DNA of 32,610 bases from Rhodospirillales bacterium (GCA_947469635.1 CANIRG010000016.1:1-32610), one strand, 5' to 3'. Shown: positions 19,358 to 28,163, numbered from the stretch's first letter. Program-made: numbers and translations. The notes: a model not told the origin generated them from the sequence alone.

Positions 19358-20101
19358 TTACGGCCGCCGCGCATAGATGTCTCCCGAGTTCGCGGCATGC
19401 GGCAGGGCCGTGAGCCAGGCCGCCATCGTGCCGGCGTCTCGCCACTCGCCCAAGGCCTGGCTCTCGCCCAGGGCCGAATTGAAGCGCGTGTAGCCAAGGG
19501 CGGTGCAGCGCTCCACGCAAGCCAAGCCGATATCGCGCTGGATGGTCGTGAACTCGAAGGAGAGCGCGGGGACCGGATGGGAGAGGCCGGCCAATGCTTC
19601 GGCCTCGAAGCCCTCGATATCGAGCTTGATGAACGCGGGCAGGCCGTGGGCGTCGATCAGCGCATCGAGCGTGGTGACCGGGACCTCGATCGACCGCTGC
19701 CAGGACTCGCCCTCCCAGCCGGCCGCCGTGCGGCTGGCGGCGATGAAGTCCTTGGACAAGGTCGAGATCGTCGGATTGTCGATGTTGACCATCATCTGGC
19801 CGGCGCCGACTGTCCTTCCAATTGCGGTAGCGATCAAGGTGACCGAGGTGTAGCGGCCGAAGAGCAGGCTGAGCGTTCGGTACAGCGCCGGCTGCGGCTC
19901 GACGGCAACGACGCGGGCGCCCAGGCGCCTGAAGGCGGCAATCCGATCGCCGACATGGGCGCCGATATCGAAGGCGAGATCACCAGGCGCGATGAACTGC
20001 GCATAGAGCGCATCCATTGCACACGCGCGCGCGCGGTGGCCGTAGTAGATGCGCAACGACCGCAGGACACCGAGCGCGGTTCGGAGGCTTTGCGGCATCA
20101 T
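19358..20101 (-). CDS. FkbM family methyltransferase
   Basis: DLAFDIGAHVGDRIAAFRRLGARVVAVEPQPALYRTL and FIKLDIEGFEAEALAGL; start overlaps the MdoH stop. Confidence 0.88.
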   Translation of the reverse strand: MMPQSLRTALGVLRSLRIYYGHRARACAMDALYAQFIAPGDLAFDIGAHVGDRIAAFRRLGARVVAVEPQPALYRTLSLLFGRYTSVTLIATAIGRTVGAGQMMVNIDNPTISTLSKDFIAASRTAAGWEGESWQRSIEVPVTTLDALIDAHGLPAFIKLDIEGFEAEALAGLSHPVPALSFEFTTIQRDIGLACVERCTALGYTRFNSALGESQALGEWRDAGTMAAWLTALPHAANSGDIYARRP

Positions 20102-21813
20102 CGAGCGATGGCTTTCAAGGCCAGCCGCTCCAGGGCTGCCGGTGGGGTGGTCTCCTCCGGCAGGCGACCGATGCCGATGCGGGCGAAGGCGCGCCCCAGC
20201 CGCGGCCACGAGGTGACGACGCAGAAGGGGATCGAGAGCACGAGGCCGCCCGTCAGCAGCACGAACAGATAGGGCAGCGCCGCCGGCTGCAGGGCAGCGA
20301 CGATCGCGAGGCTTGCGCCGCCAAGCACCGTCTGCGGCCAGAGCTGGCGCAGCGCGACCAACCAGGCGACGCTGTGATCGTCGCGCGTCTGCCCGATCCA
20401 GCCGATGGCGCGGCCGAACGGCAGGCCGGCGAAGAACAGCGTGTGGCAGGTCCACATGATCGGCGACAGCAGGAGCGAGAAGATCGTCTCGACCGCGACG
20501 CTCGCCAGGAAACGCAGGCTGCCGCCGAAGGCGTGACGCAGCGTCGGCTGCATCAGCACGTCGATCGTCGTCGCCACCTTGGCGGCGAACCACATCAGAA
20601 GGATGAGTGTCAGGAGTGCCATGCCGTAGCCGGGATCGACGACCGCTTTCGTGTCGGGCGCCGAGGCCAGTGTCATTGTCCCGACGAGCAGCAGGCCGAT
20701 CCAGGCGGGCGAGCCCAGGAACATCAGCATGGCAAAGACGAGCTGGAAGCGGCTGACGGGCTTCAGGCCGGGCCGCGCGATGAAGAACACATACTGCAGC
20801 GTTCCCTGCAGCCAGCGCTGATCGCGTCGGATGAACTCGACGAGGGTTGGTGGATTCTCCTCCCAGCCCAGGTCCTCCTCGGGCAGGACGCGGACGTCGT
20901 AGCCGGCGCGCCGCATCAGGGCGGCCTCGATCTGGTCGTGACTCAGGACCGGGCCACGCAGGATGCCGCGGCCGGGCAGCGGCGGAATCTCGCAATGCTG
21001 CTTGAAGGGCGCGATGCGGATCACGGCGTTGTGGCCCCAGTAGGGGCCGCAGTCGGCCTGCCACCAGGCGCTGCCGATGGTCCAGGAGCGCATGCCGAGG
21101 CGCATGCCGAACTGGAAGAGCCGGGCAAAGGCGCTGGTCGACGGCATGCCGATGACGAGGCCCTGCAGGATGCCGAGCTTCGGATCGTTCTGGACGATGG
21201 AGACCATGCGTCTCAGCGCCGCTGCCGTCATGAAGCTGTCCGCATCGAGCGTCACCATGAGCTCGTGACCGTCGCCCCAGCGCTCGAGGAAGTCGCGGAT
21301 ATTGCCCGCCTTGAAGCCGGCGTTGATCTCGCGCCGCCGGTAGGTGACAGGGAGGCGACCTGCCCATTCCTGCGCGAGTGCGCCGAACGCCTTCTCCTCC
21401 GCGTCGGCAATGTCGGGCCGGCTGGTGTCGCTCAGCACATAGACATGAAATCGGTCGGCGATGCCGCTTGCCGCGATGTCATCCATCATGACGCCGAGAT
21501 TGCGGATCACCCGATCCGGCGGCTCGTTGCGTACGCACATCACGAGTGCCGTCGAGGCGAGGATCGCGGGCGGCGATTCCTGCCGGACCGGATCACGGGC
21601 GAGGCGCATGATGAGGAAGCCGATGGCGGCATTCCAGAAGCCGACGACCATCCAGGGCGTCGTCAGCGCAAACAGCACCAGCAGCAGGAGATCGACCCCG
21701 TCGAAGCCTCCGGGTGACAGGGTGAGGGCGGCGAGCACGAGCAACGCCGCCGTCGACATCGTCACCAGAGCGAGGAACACGAGGCGGCGGGCGAGGACGC
21801 GACGCTCGGTCAT
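20098..21813 (-). CDS. mdoH: Glucans biosynthesis glucosyltransferase H-like (GT2 membrane protein)
   Basis: YRRREINAGFKAGNIRDFLERWG, TLDADSFM, PEEDLGWEENPPTLVEFIRRDQRWLQG, multiple TM. Start MTERRV preferred. Confidence 0.87.
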   Translation of the reverse strand: MTERRVLARRLVFLALVTMSTAALLVLAALTLSPGGFDGVDLLLLVLFALTTPWMVVGFWNAAIGFLIMRLARDPVRQESPPAILASTALVMCVRNEPPDRVIRNLGVMMDDIAASGIADRFHVYVLSDTSRPDIADAEEKAFGALAQEWAGRLPVTYRRREINAGFKAGNIRDFLERWGDGHELMVTLDADSFMTAAALRRMVSIVQNDPKLGILQGLVIGMPSTSAFARLFQFGMRLGMRSWTIGSAWWQADCGPYWGHNAVIRIAPFKQHCEIPPLPGRGILRGPVLSHDQIEAALMRRAGYDVRVLPEEDLGWEENPPTLVEFIRRDQRWLQGTLQYVFFIARPGLKPVSRFQLVFAMLMFLGSPAWIGLLLVGTMTLASAPDTKAVVDPGYGMALLTLILLMWFAAKVATTIDVLMQPTLRHAFGGSLRFLASVAVETIFSLLLSPIMWTCHTLFFAGLPFGRAIGWIGQTRDDHSVAWLVALRQLWPQTVLGGASLAIVAALQPAALPYLFVLLTGGLVLSIPFCVVTSWPRLGRAFARIGIGRLPEETTPPAALERLALKAIAR

Positions 21814-21851
21814 GGACTGCGCTCCGATGAAGACACGTGATAGCTTGCGGA

Positions 21852-22820
21852 ATGAGTCGGGCGCTGTGGTACGTCGGAGCAGGTCGCGCGGAAATCCGCG
21901 ACGAGCCATTGGGGCCTTTGATGCCCAGCGCGGTGAGAGTGCGTGCGCTCCACGGCGCGATCAGCCGGGGGACGGAAGCGCTGATCACCCATGGGCGGGT
22001 GCCTCCGTCGGAGTACCAGCGCATGAGAGCGCCCTTCATGGCGGGCGAGTTCCCGTTCCCGGTCAAATACGGCTATGCGACCGTCGGCGTTGTCGAGAGC
22101 GGCTCCGGGGATCTTCTCGGGCGAACCGTCTTCACGCTCCATCCGCATCAGACTGTCTTTGATGTGCCGGCCAACGCAGCAGTGCCCGTGCCGACCGACG
22201 TCCCGGCATCGCGCGCGGTGCTGGCCGCCAACATGGAAACCGCACTGAACGCCGTCTGGGATGCCGGAGCCGGTCCCTTCGGGAGTGTCGCCGTTGTGGG
22301 AGCAGGTGTGGTCGGCGCGCTCACGGGGCTGCTCTGTCAGGAGTTGGCCTCGGCCGATGTGACCCTGGTCGATGTCGATCCGTCGCGCACCAGCGTCGCA
22401 TCGCGGTTCGGCCTCGAGTTCGCGATGCCTGAAATGGCGCCGACCGACTGCGCGCTCGTCATTCATGCCAGCGCAAGCGCAGCGGGCCTTGCGACGGCGC
22501 TGAGGCTGGCCGGCGACGAGGCGACCGTGCTGGAGCTGAGCTGGTACGGCAGCGCCGACGTGCCGGTACCGTTGGGCGGCGCCTTCCACAGCCGCCGCCT
22601 CAAGCTGATCGCCAGCCAGGTCGGCAAGGTCGCGCCGTCGCATCGGCAGGAGTGGACGCATCGTCGCCGCCTCGAGAAGGCGCTGAGCCTGCTTGCCGAC
22701 GAGCGGCTCGACGTGCTGTTCGATACGCCTGTTGCCTTTGAAGACCTGCCCGCCGAGCTTCCGCGCATCCTCGCGCCCGGAAGCGGCGTGCTGTGCCAAC
22801 GTATCGACTATTCCCGCTAG
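21852..22820 (+). CDS. MDR-superfamily (zinc-type alcohol dehydrogenase-like) oxidoreductase
   Basis: RALHGAISRGTEALITHGRVP, PVKYGYATVGVVESG, Rossmann VAVVGAGVVGALTGLL. Confidence 0.82.
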   Translation: MSRALWYVGAGRAEIRDEPLGPLMPSAVRVRALHGAISRGTEALITHGRVPPSEYQRMRAPFMAGEFPFPVKYGYATVGVVESGSGDLLGRTVFTLHPHQTVFDVPANAAVPVPTDVPASRAVLAANMETALNAVWDAGAGPFGSVAVVGAGVVGALTGLLCQELASADVTLVDVDPSRTSVASRFGLEFAMPEMAPTDCALVIHASASAAGLATALRLAGDEATVLELSWYGSADVPVPLGGAFHSRRLKLIASQVGKVAPSHRQEWTHRRRLEKALSLLADERLDVLFDTPVAFEDLPAELPRILAPGSGVLCQRIDYSR

Positions 22821-22829
22821 GAGAGTGCC

Positions 22830-23231
22830 GTGTACGCAGTCGAAGTCCGCGACCACATCATGATCGCCCATTCCTTCAAGGGCGCGGTGTTCGGTCCTGC
22901 CCAGGCGCTGCACGGCGCGACCTTCGTGGTCGATGCCGCCGTCCTCGCCGACACGCTCGACGAGAACGGCATCGTGATCGACATCGGCCTCGCCCACGAG
23001 GTGCTGAAGTCGGTGCTGGGTCCCTTGACCTACAAGAACCTCGATACCATCCCCGAGTTCGCCGGCCGCAACACGACGACCGAGTTCCTGACGCGGCATA
23101 TTCATGACCGGCTGGCCGAGGCGGCGCGATCGAACAAGCTCGGCCGCGACGGCAAGGAGCTGAAGGCGATCCGGGTCACCATCTCCGAATCGCATGTCGC
23201 CCGCGCCTGGTACGAGGCGCCGCTTTGGTGA
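22830..23231 (+). CDS. 6-pyruvoyl-tetrahydropterin synthase / 6-carboxytetrahydropterin synthase (QueD)-like protein, divergent
   Basis: VEVRDHIMIAHSFKGAVFGPAQALHGATFVVDAAV...IVIDIGLAHEVLKSVL...NTTTEFLTRHIHDRL; 133 aa, GTG start. Confidence 0.8.
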   Translation: MYAVEVRDHIMIAHSFKGAVFGPAQALHGATFVVDAAVLADTLDENGIVIDIGLAHEVLKSVLGPLTYKNLDTIPEFAGRNTTTEFLTRHIHDRLAEAARSNKLGRDGKELKAIRVTISESHVARAWYEAPLW

Positions 23232-24277
23232 GGTACGTCGCCTTTGCGGTGCCGGGCGATATCGCGACATTGACCGGGGGCTATGGCTACGACCGCCGCA
23301 TCATCGCCGAGTTGCGTCGCCTCGGCTGGGAGGTCGAGCTGGTGGGCCTGGGCGACGGCTTTCCGAGGCCGAGCGACGCGCAGAAGGCACTCGCGCAGGA
23401 GCGGCTGCTGGCGACACCCGTTGGCTGTCCGGTCGTGATCGACGGGCTGGCGTTCGGCGTGCTGCCGCAAGCCGCCGCGGCGATACAGTCGAATCGGCCG
23501 GTGGTTGCGCTGGTGCATCATCCCCTGGCGTCCGAGACCAATCTCACCCAGCAAGAGATGGAACGGCTTCGCGACAGCGAACGCGCCGCTCTCGCCGCAA
23601 CGCGACTGGTCATCGCCACCAGCCAGGCGACGGCTGATCTTCTGATCGGCCACTACGACGTACCGTCTCGGCAGATCGAGGTCGTGCTGCCGGGCACCGA
23701 TCGCGCCCCTTTCTCCGTCGGCGGTGGCGGCCATCCGTTGCGGCTGCTCTCCGTCGGTGCCGTCGGCGCCCGAAAGGGTTTCGACGTCCTGGTCGAAGCG
23801 CTGGCGCGACTCGCCCCTCTGCCGTGGCGCCTCACGATCGCAGGAGATCGAGGGCGCGATGCGGAGGCGGTGGCGCGGCTCGATGCGGCCATCGCCGGTC
23901 ACGGGCTGGAGGATCGGATCGACTGTGCGGGCGCGGTATCGCCGGAACGTCTTGCCGATCTCTATGCGCGCGCAGACCTGTTCGTGCTGGCCTCGCGCTT
24001 CGAGGGCTACGGCATGGCCTATGCCGAGGCGATCGCCCATGGGCTGCCGGTTGTCGGCACGACCGGCGGTGCGATCCCGCAGACGGTGCCTCTTTCCGCC
24101 GGGCGGCTCGTGCCGCCGGGAGATGTCGACGCGCTGGCAGAGGTGCTGCGCGAGCTCATCGAGGACGACGCAAGCCGTCGCGCATTGGCCGCCGGTGCTC
24201 GCGCTCATGCCTCTACCTTGCCCACCTGGGCCTGCTCAGGCGCGCGCTTCGGCCAGGCGCTGGAGCGGCTGCTCTGA
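23228..24277 (+). CDS. Glycosyltransferase family 1/4 (GT-B fold)
   Basis: LLSVGAVGARKGFDVLVEALARL, FVLASRFEGYGMAYAEAIAHGLPVVGTTGGAIPQTV; GTG start overlaps the upstream TGA. Confidence 0.88.
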   Translation: MRYVAFAVPGDIATLTGGYGYDRRIIAELRRLGWEVELVGLGDGFPRPSDAQKALAQERLLATPVGCPVVIDGLAFGVLPQAAAAIQSNRPVVALVHHPLASETNLTQQEMERLRDSERAALAATRLVIATSQATADLLIGHYDVPSRQIEVVLPGTDRAPFSVGGGGHPLRLLSVGAVGARKGFDVLVEALARLAPLPWRLTIAGDRGRDAEAVARLDAAIAGHGLEDRIDCAGAVSPERLADLYARADLFVLASRFEGYGMAYAEAIAHGLPVVGTTGGAIPQTVPLSAGRLVPPGDVDALAEVLRELIEDDASRRALAAGARAHASTLPTWACSGARFGQALERLL

Positions 24278-25000
24278 CAGGTCGCAGTCGAACAGCACCT
24301 CGTCGCCCAGCCGATGGACATGCATCGGCACACGCATCGCTTCGTCCATGCGGGCAATCGTCGGCAGGGCGAGGCTCGCGATGCCGGACCCCAGGATGAT
24401 CGGCGCCACCACGACATGCAGCCGATCGAGGCAGCCGGCGGTAAGGAAGCGTGACAGCGTCTGCGCCCCGCCCTCGATCAGCACGCGACGCAGGCCGCGC
24501 GCGGCCAAGGCGTCGAGGATCGCATCGGGTGCGAAGATGCCCGCGGTGTCGGGCAGGGCGATCGTCTCGACGCCATCCACTCGTTGGCGGCACGCGCTTT
24601 CACGCGAGATCACGATGCGGTGAACGCCATCGGCGGCGAAGGCGCGGGCCGTCGATGGAAGGCTGCCACGCGGATCGATCACAACGCGGACCGGATTGGG
24701 ACCGACGACCTCACGCACCGTGAGCTGCGGGTCATCGGCGCGCACCGTGCCCGCGCCGACGACCACGGCGTCGACGAGCGCGCGCAGGCGATGAAGGTGA
24801 GCCAAGCCCTCCGCACCGTTGATGTACTTGGAATGGCCCGACAGCGTTGCGATGCGCCCGTCGAGCGATTGGCCGATCTGTCCCACGATTATGCGCTTGG
24901 CCGCAGTCTGTCTTAGCGGACCGAACAGGCCTTCCCACGGCTCCGGCAGACTCTCCCCGGCTCGAAGTCGATGGGGGACTTCCTCCCAGGTCCGGGTCAT
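24236..25000 (-). CDS. RibD C-terminal (dihydrofolate reductase-like) domain protein
   Basis: RIIVGQIGQSLDGRIATLSGHSKYINGAEGLAHLHRLRALVDAVVVGAGTVRADDPQLTVR; VLIEGGAQTLSRFL. Start MTRTWEEVPHRL chosen; the 1200-aa extension is rejected. Confidence 0.85.
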   Translation of the reverse strand: MTRTWEEVPHRLRAGESLPEPWEGLFGPLRQTAAKRIIVGQIGQSLDGRIATLSGHSKYINGAEGLAHLHRLRALVDAVVVGAGTVRADDPQLTVREVVGPNPVRVVIDPRGSLPSTARAFAADGVHRIVISRESACRQRVDGVETIALPDTAGIFAPDAILDALAARGLRRVLIEGGAQTLSRFLTAGCLDRLHVVVAPIILGSGIASLALPTIARMDEAMRVPMHVHRLGDEVLFDCDLSEQPLQRLAEARA

Positions 25001-25081
25001 GTCGACGGGCGATTCCTGCGGCAACAAGGCGCCTGTGTAGCGGAACTCCTCAGGTCTGCTAAGTAGTTTCCAGCCCCGCCA

Positions 25082-26443
25082 ATGATCACAACAGCAATCT
25101 CCGGCATCGAGAGACTTGGCGGCTTCAAGTGGATGGTGTTCGCCCTCTGTGCGCTGCTGCTCGTGCAGGGGCAGTTGAGAACGGCTCTCGGAGCTGTCGA
25201 ACGTTTCGGCTATTTTGCAGACTTCGTGCGTTCCGAATGGCTCGGCACGAATTTCTGGCTCGAAACCGCGGAGTGCGCCCGATCGCGGGGCGCGTGGCTG
25301 TCGATGTGCGAGGGCGACAAGCTCGTGCCGTTCTCGGAGCGGTCGATCGGCGACGATCCGGGGCACGCCCTGTTCCTCTCGATATGGTCGCGTCTCGGCG
25401 ACCGTGTGATATCGTTGACCGACATTGCCCGTCTGAACATCGGGCTGAACACGTTCGGTCTCGTGATGCTGGCGAGCCTTCTGTTCGCCCTTCGCGCCTA
25501 TCTGACATCGATCGTCCTGCTCGCGCTCGGGCCCGGCGAATATCTGGGGTGGATGGGACTGTCGCCTCACTGGGGCTTCATCGGCGTCGCGAGCATGGCG
25601 GCCATCCTTCCGATGGCGCTTGTCGCCCGGGAGGAAGGGCTGCTGCCGCGCTGGAGTGGGCTCGGCTTCATCGTAGTCGGCATCGTCTTCCTCGCGATCG
25701 CGGCGCTGGTGCGTGAAGCGATCGGAATCATGGCGTTCCTGGTGAGCCTCGGCGCCGCTGGTACGGTGGTGTGGCGCAGGCTGCAGACGAGGCGGAGCCT
25801 GCTGGGACCGATCGTCGTCGCCGCCTCGATCTTCGTCGCGGCAGCGGCGCCGCAATGGGTGGTCGTAGCGCGCGATGCCTCGTTCGCGATGGAGCCCGCG
25901 GTGCATCGTCCGACGCATGGACTCTCCCACACGCTGTTCATCGGACTTGGCTTCGTGCCGAACAAATTCGGCATTCGCTACGAAGATGCTTTCGCAGGGG
26001 AGGCGGTCCGCAAGATCGCACCCGACGTGCTCTATTGCTCGCCGGAGTACTTCCGGATCCTGTGGACGCTCTACATCGACCGTCTGCTTGCCGATCCGGG
26101 CGAAGTGATCCGCGTCTATTTCGAGAAAGCTGAGATGCTTTTCGACACCCGGACGATCCAGCCGGGACCGACTTTCGGCCTCGCGCTGGTGATCGCGGCA
26201 GCCCATCTTTTCTTCGCGACCCTGCTGGGCCTGTGGGGTCGGATCAGGTTCAGGCAGGGGTTGATCGTCGAGGTCGTCGCTCTGGCCTTTACGGGTTTCT
26301 TCGTCGTCCAGTCGATCCTCGCCGTTCCACTCCAGCTCTACGTCCTGCCCGTGAACGCCTTCCTGCTGGTGCTCTTCGGGGTGCTCGTTGAATTCGTCTG
26401 TCGCTCGATCTGGCGCGTGCTGCCGTGGCACGCTTCTTGGTAG
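25082..26443 (+). CDS. Polytopic membrane protein of unknown function (possibly GT-C-like)
   Basis: 453-aa ORF with about ten hydrophobic segments; no recognised signature motif. Confidence 0.65.
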   Translation: MITTAISGIERLGGFKWMVFALCALLLVQGQLRTALGAVERFGYFADFVRSEWLGTNFWLETAECARSRGAWLSMCEGDKLVPFSERSIGDDPGHALFLSIWSRLGDRVISLTDIARLNIGLNTFGLVMLASLLFALRAYLTSIVLLALGPGEYLGWMGLSPHWGFIGVASMAAILPMALVAREEGLLPRWSGLGFIVVGIVFLAIAALVREAIGIMAFLVSLGAAGTVVWRRLQTRRSLLGPIVVAASIFVAAAAPQWVVVARDASFAMEPAVHRPTHGLSHTLFIGLGFVPNKFGIRYEDAFAGEAVRKIAPDVLYCSPEYFRILWTLYIDRLLADPGEVIRVYFEKAEMLFDTRTIQPGPTFGLALVIAAAHLFFATLLGLWGRIRFRQGLIVEVVALAFTGFFVVQSILAVPLQLYVLPVNAFLLVLFGVLVEFVCRSIWRVLPWHASW

Positions 26444-26473
26444 GCTGCGATGGCAATCGAAAAGGAGTCCCGC

Positions 26474-27715
26474 ATGGTCGCAAATGTCCTGGAGATCAAT
26501 CCCGAGCGGCTGTGGGACAGCCTGGAGCGGTCGGCGGAGATCGGGCGCTTTCGCGACGTCGGCCTGCGCCGCCTGGCGCTGTCGGGCGAGGACAAGGAGA
26601 TGCGCGACCTGTTCGTCGTCTGGGCGAAGGAGGCGGGCTGCAGCATCGAGATCGACCGGCTGGGCAACATCTTCGCGCGGCGCGCCGGCAGCGATCCCTC
26701 GCTGCCGCCGGTCGCCATCGGCAGCCATCTCGACACCCAGATCTGCGGCGGGCGCTACGACGGCATCCTGGGCGTGCTGTGCGGCCTCGAGGTCGTGCGC
26801 ACGCTGAACGATCGCGGGCTTGCGACCAAGCGCGGCATCGAGGTCATCTGCTGGACCAACGAGGAGGGCGCGCGCTTCAGCCCGCCGATGATGGGTTCCA
26901 TGGCCTTCGCCAAGGTGCTGCCGCTCGACACGGTGCTCGCCACCACCGACGATGCGGGCATCACCGTGGAGCAGGCGCTCGATGCCATCGGCTATGCCGG
27001 TGCCGCGCCACTTGGCGCGCGGGCCTTCGACTCCTATCTTGAGCTGCACATCGAGCAGGCGCCGGTGCTCGACCGCGAGGGGTGCGACATCGGCATCGTG
27101 GTCGGCGGCTACAAGACCCAGGCGCTGCGGCTCACCATCAGCGGCGACACCGGCCACGCCGGCGGCACGCCGATGGCGATGCGGCGCAACGCGCTGGTCG
27201 GCGCGGGCTACGTCATCGCCGCGGTCAATGACATCGGTCTCGCCTATGCGTCCGACGAGGGCCGCACCACGACGACACGGATCGAGAGCTTCCCCAATCT
27301 TCCCGGGACTTATGCCGAGCAGGTGAAGCTCACCATCGATTTCCGTCACATCGATGCGGCGCGCTTCAAGGCGATGCGCACGGACGTGGATGCGGCGATC
27401 GCTGAGGCGGCGAAGAAGGCGAATGTCGACATCGAAGTTGCCGAGGGCTGGAGCTGGGGCACTGAATTGTTCGCTCCCGAATGCATCGAGCTGCTGAAGA
27501 CCACCGCCAGGGAGCTGGGCCTTCCCTACCGCGAGATGCGCAGCCAGGCGGGCCACGATGCCTATGCCGTGGCGACGATGGCGCCGACGGCGATGATCTT
27601 CACTCCCTGCTTCGAGGGCATCAGCCACAACGTCAATGAGGCGATCGAGCTCGCCCGCTCCGTGCCCGGCGCCAACCTGTTGCTCAACGCCGCCGTAGCG
27701 CGGGCGAACCGATAG
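26474..27715 (+). CDS. Zn-dependent hydrolase, hydantoinase/carbamoylase family (M20-like)
   Basis: IGSHLDTQICGGRYDGILGVLCGLEVVRTL, WTNEEGARFSPPMMGSMAF, GDTGHAGGTPMAMRRNAL, RSQAGHDAYAVA. Confidence 0.92.
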   Translation: MVANVLEINPERLWDSLERSAEIGRFRDVGLRRLALSGEDKEMRDLFVVWAKEAGCSIEIDRLGNIFARRAGSDPSLPPVAIGSHLDTQICGGRYDGILGVLCGLEVVRTLNDRGLATKRGIEVICWTNEEGARFSPPMMGSMAFAKVLPLDTVLATTDDAGITVEQALDAIGYAGAAPLGARAFDSYLELHIEQAPVLDREGCDIGIVVGGYKTQALRLTISGDTGHAGGTPMAMRRNALVGAGYVIAAVNDIGLAYASDEGRTTTTRIESFPNLPGTYAEQVKLTIDFRHIDAARFKAMRTDVDAAIAEAAKKANVDIEVAEGWSWGTELFAPECIELLKTTARELGLPYREMRSQAGHDAYAVATMAPTAMIFTPCFEGISHNVNEAIELARSVPGANLLLNAAVARANR

Positions 27716-27722
27716 AGACATC

Positions 27723-28163
27723 TCACCGGCCGAGGCGCACGGGCTCGTCGCGCTCCTCGGCGTCGGCGGTCTCGCCGTGAACCTCCTCGCGAATGACCTT
27801 CGCGGTGATCTCGGAGAGATAGGCGGAGAGCGCGGCACTCAGCTCCTGGAACTCCGGCCACAGCACCTCGTCGATGAAGCTCCGCGGTGCCCTGACGACG
27901 ATGGTCTGCCGGTGCATACGGCGATAGCGGAACGGCGTGACCCCGTAGCGGCGACAGAGCGCAATGAAGAGCTGCCGGGACCAGACGTCCGGCACCGAGA
28001 ACCTGACTTCTTCCGCCTTCTCGCCACCCGTTGCTGTCCGCAGGCGCGCCCGGATGCGCTCGGCGGCGGCGTCGGCGGCGGCCTTCTCGCCGGCCGTCGC
28101 GGCGCCGGCGAAGAGCGCCTCGATCTTGCGCAGCTTGTCGCGAAGATCCTGCTCGGAACTCAT
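27723..28163 (-). CDS. Conserved hypothetical protein with DUF2786-like N-terminal region
   Basis: MSSEQDLRDKLRKIEALFAGAATAGEKAAADAAAERIRARL resembles the DUF2786 KIxxLLALA...EAxxA...A motif; hydrophilic remainder. Confidence 0.6.
   Translation of the reverse strand: MSSEQDLRDKLRKIEALFAGAATAGEKAAADAAAERIRARLRTATGGEKAEEVRFSVPDVWSRQLFIALCRRYGVTPFRYRRMHRQTIVVRAPRSFIDEVLWPEFQELSAALSAYLSEITAKVIREEVHGETADAEERDEPVRLGR

Noticed and set aside
20017-21717. 566-aa plus-strand ORF
   Set aside because: Antisense to the mdoH-like gene; no domain features, Q/H/D/R-rich.
24236-27838. 1200-aa minus-strand ORF
   Set aside because: Only its C-terminal 254 aa (24236-25000) match a family (RibD_C); the upstream part is low-complexity H/R/D/E-rich sequence antisense to the membrane protein and hydrolase genes, typical of high-GC antisense ORFs.
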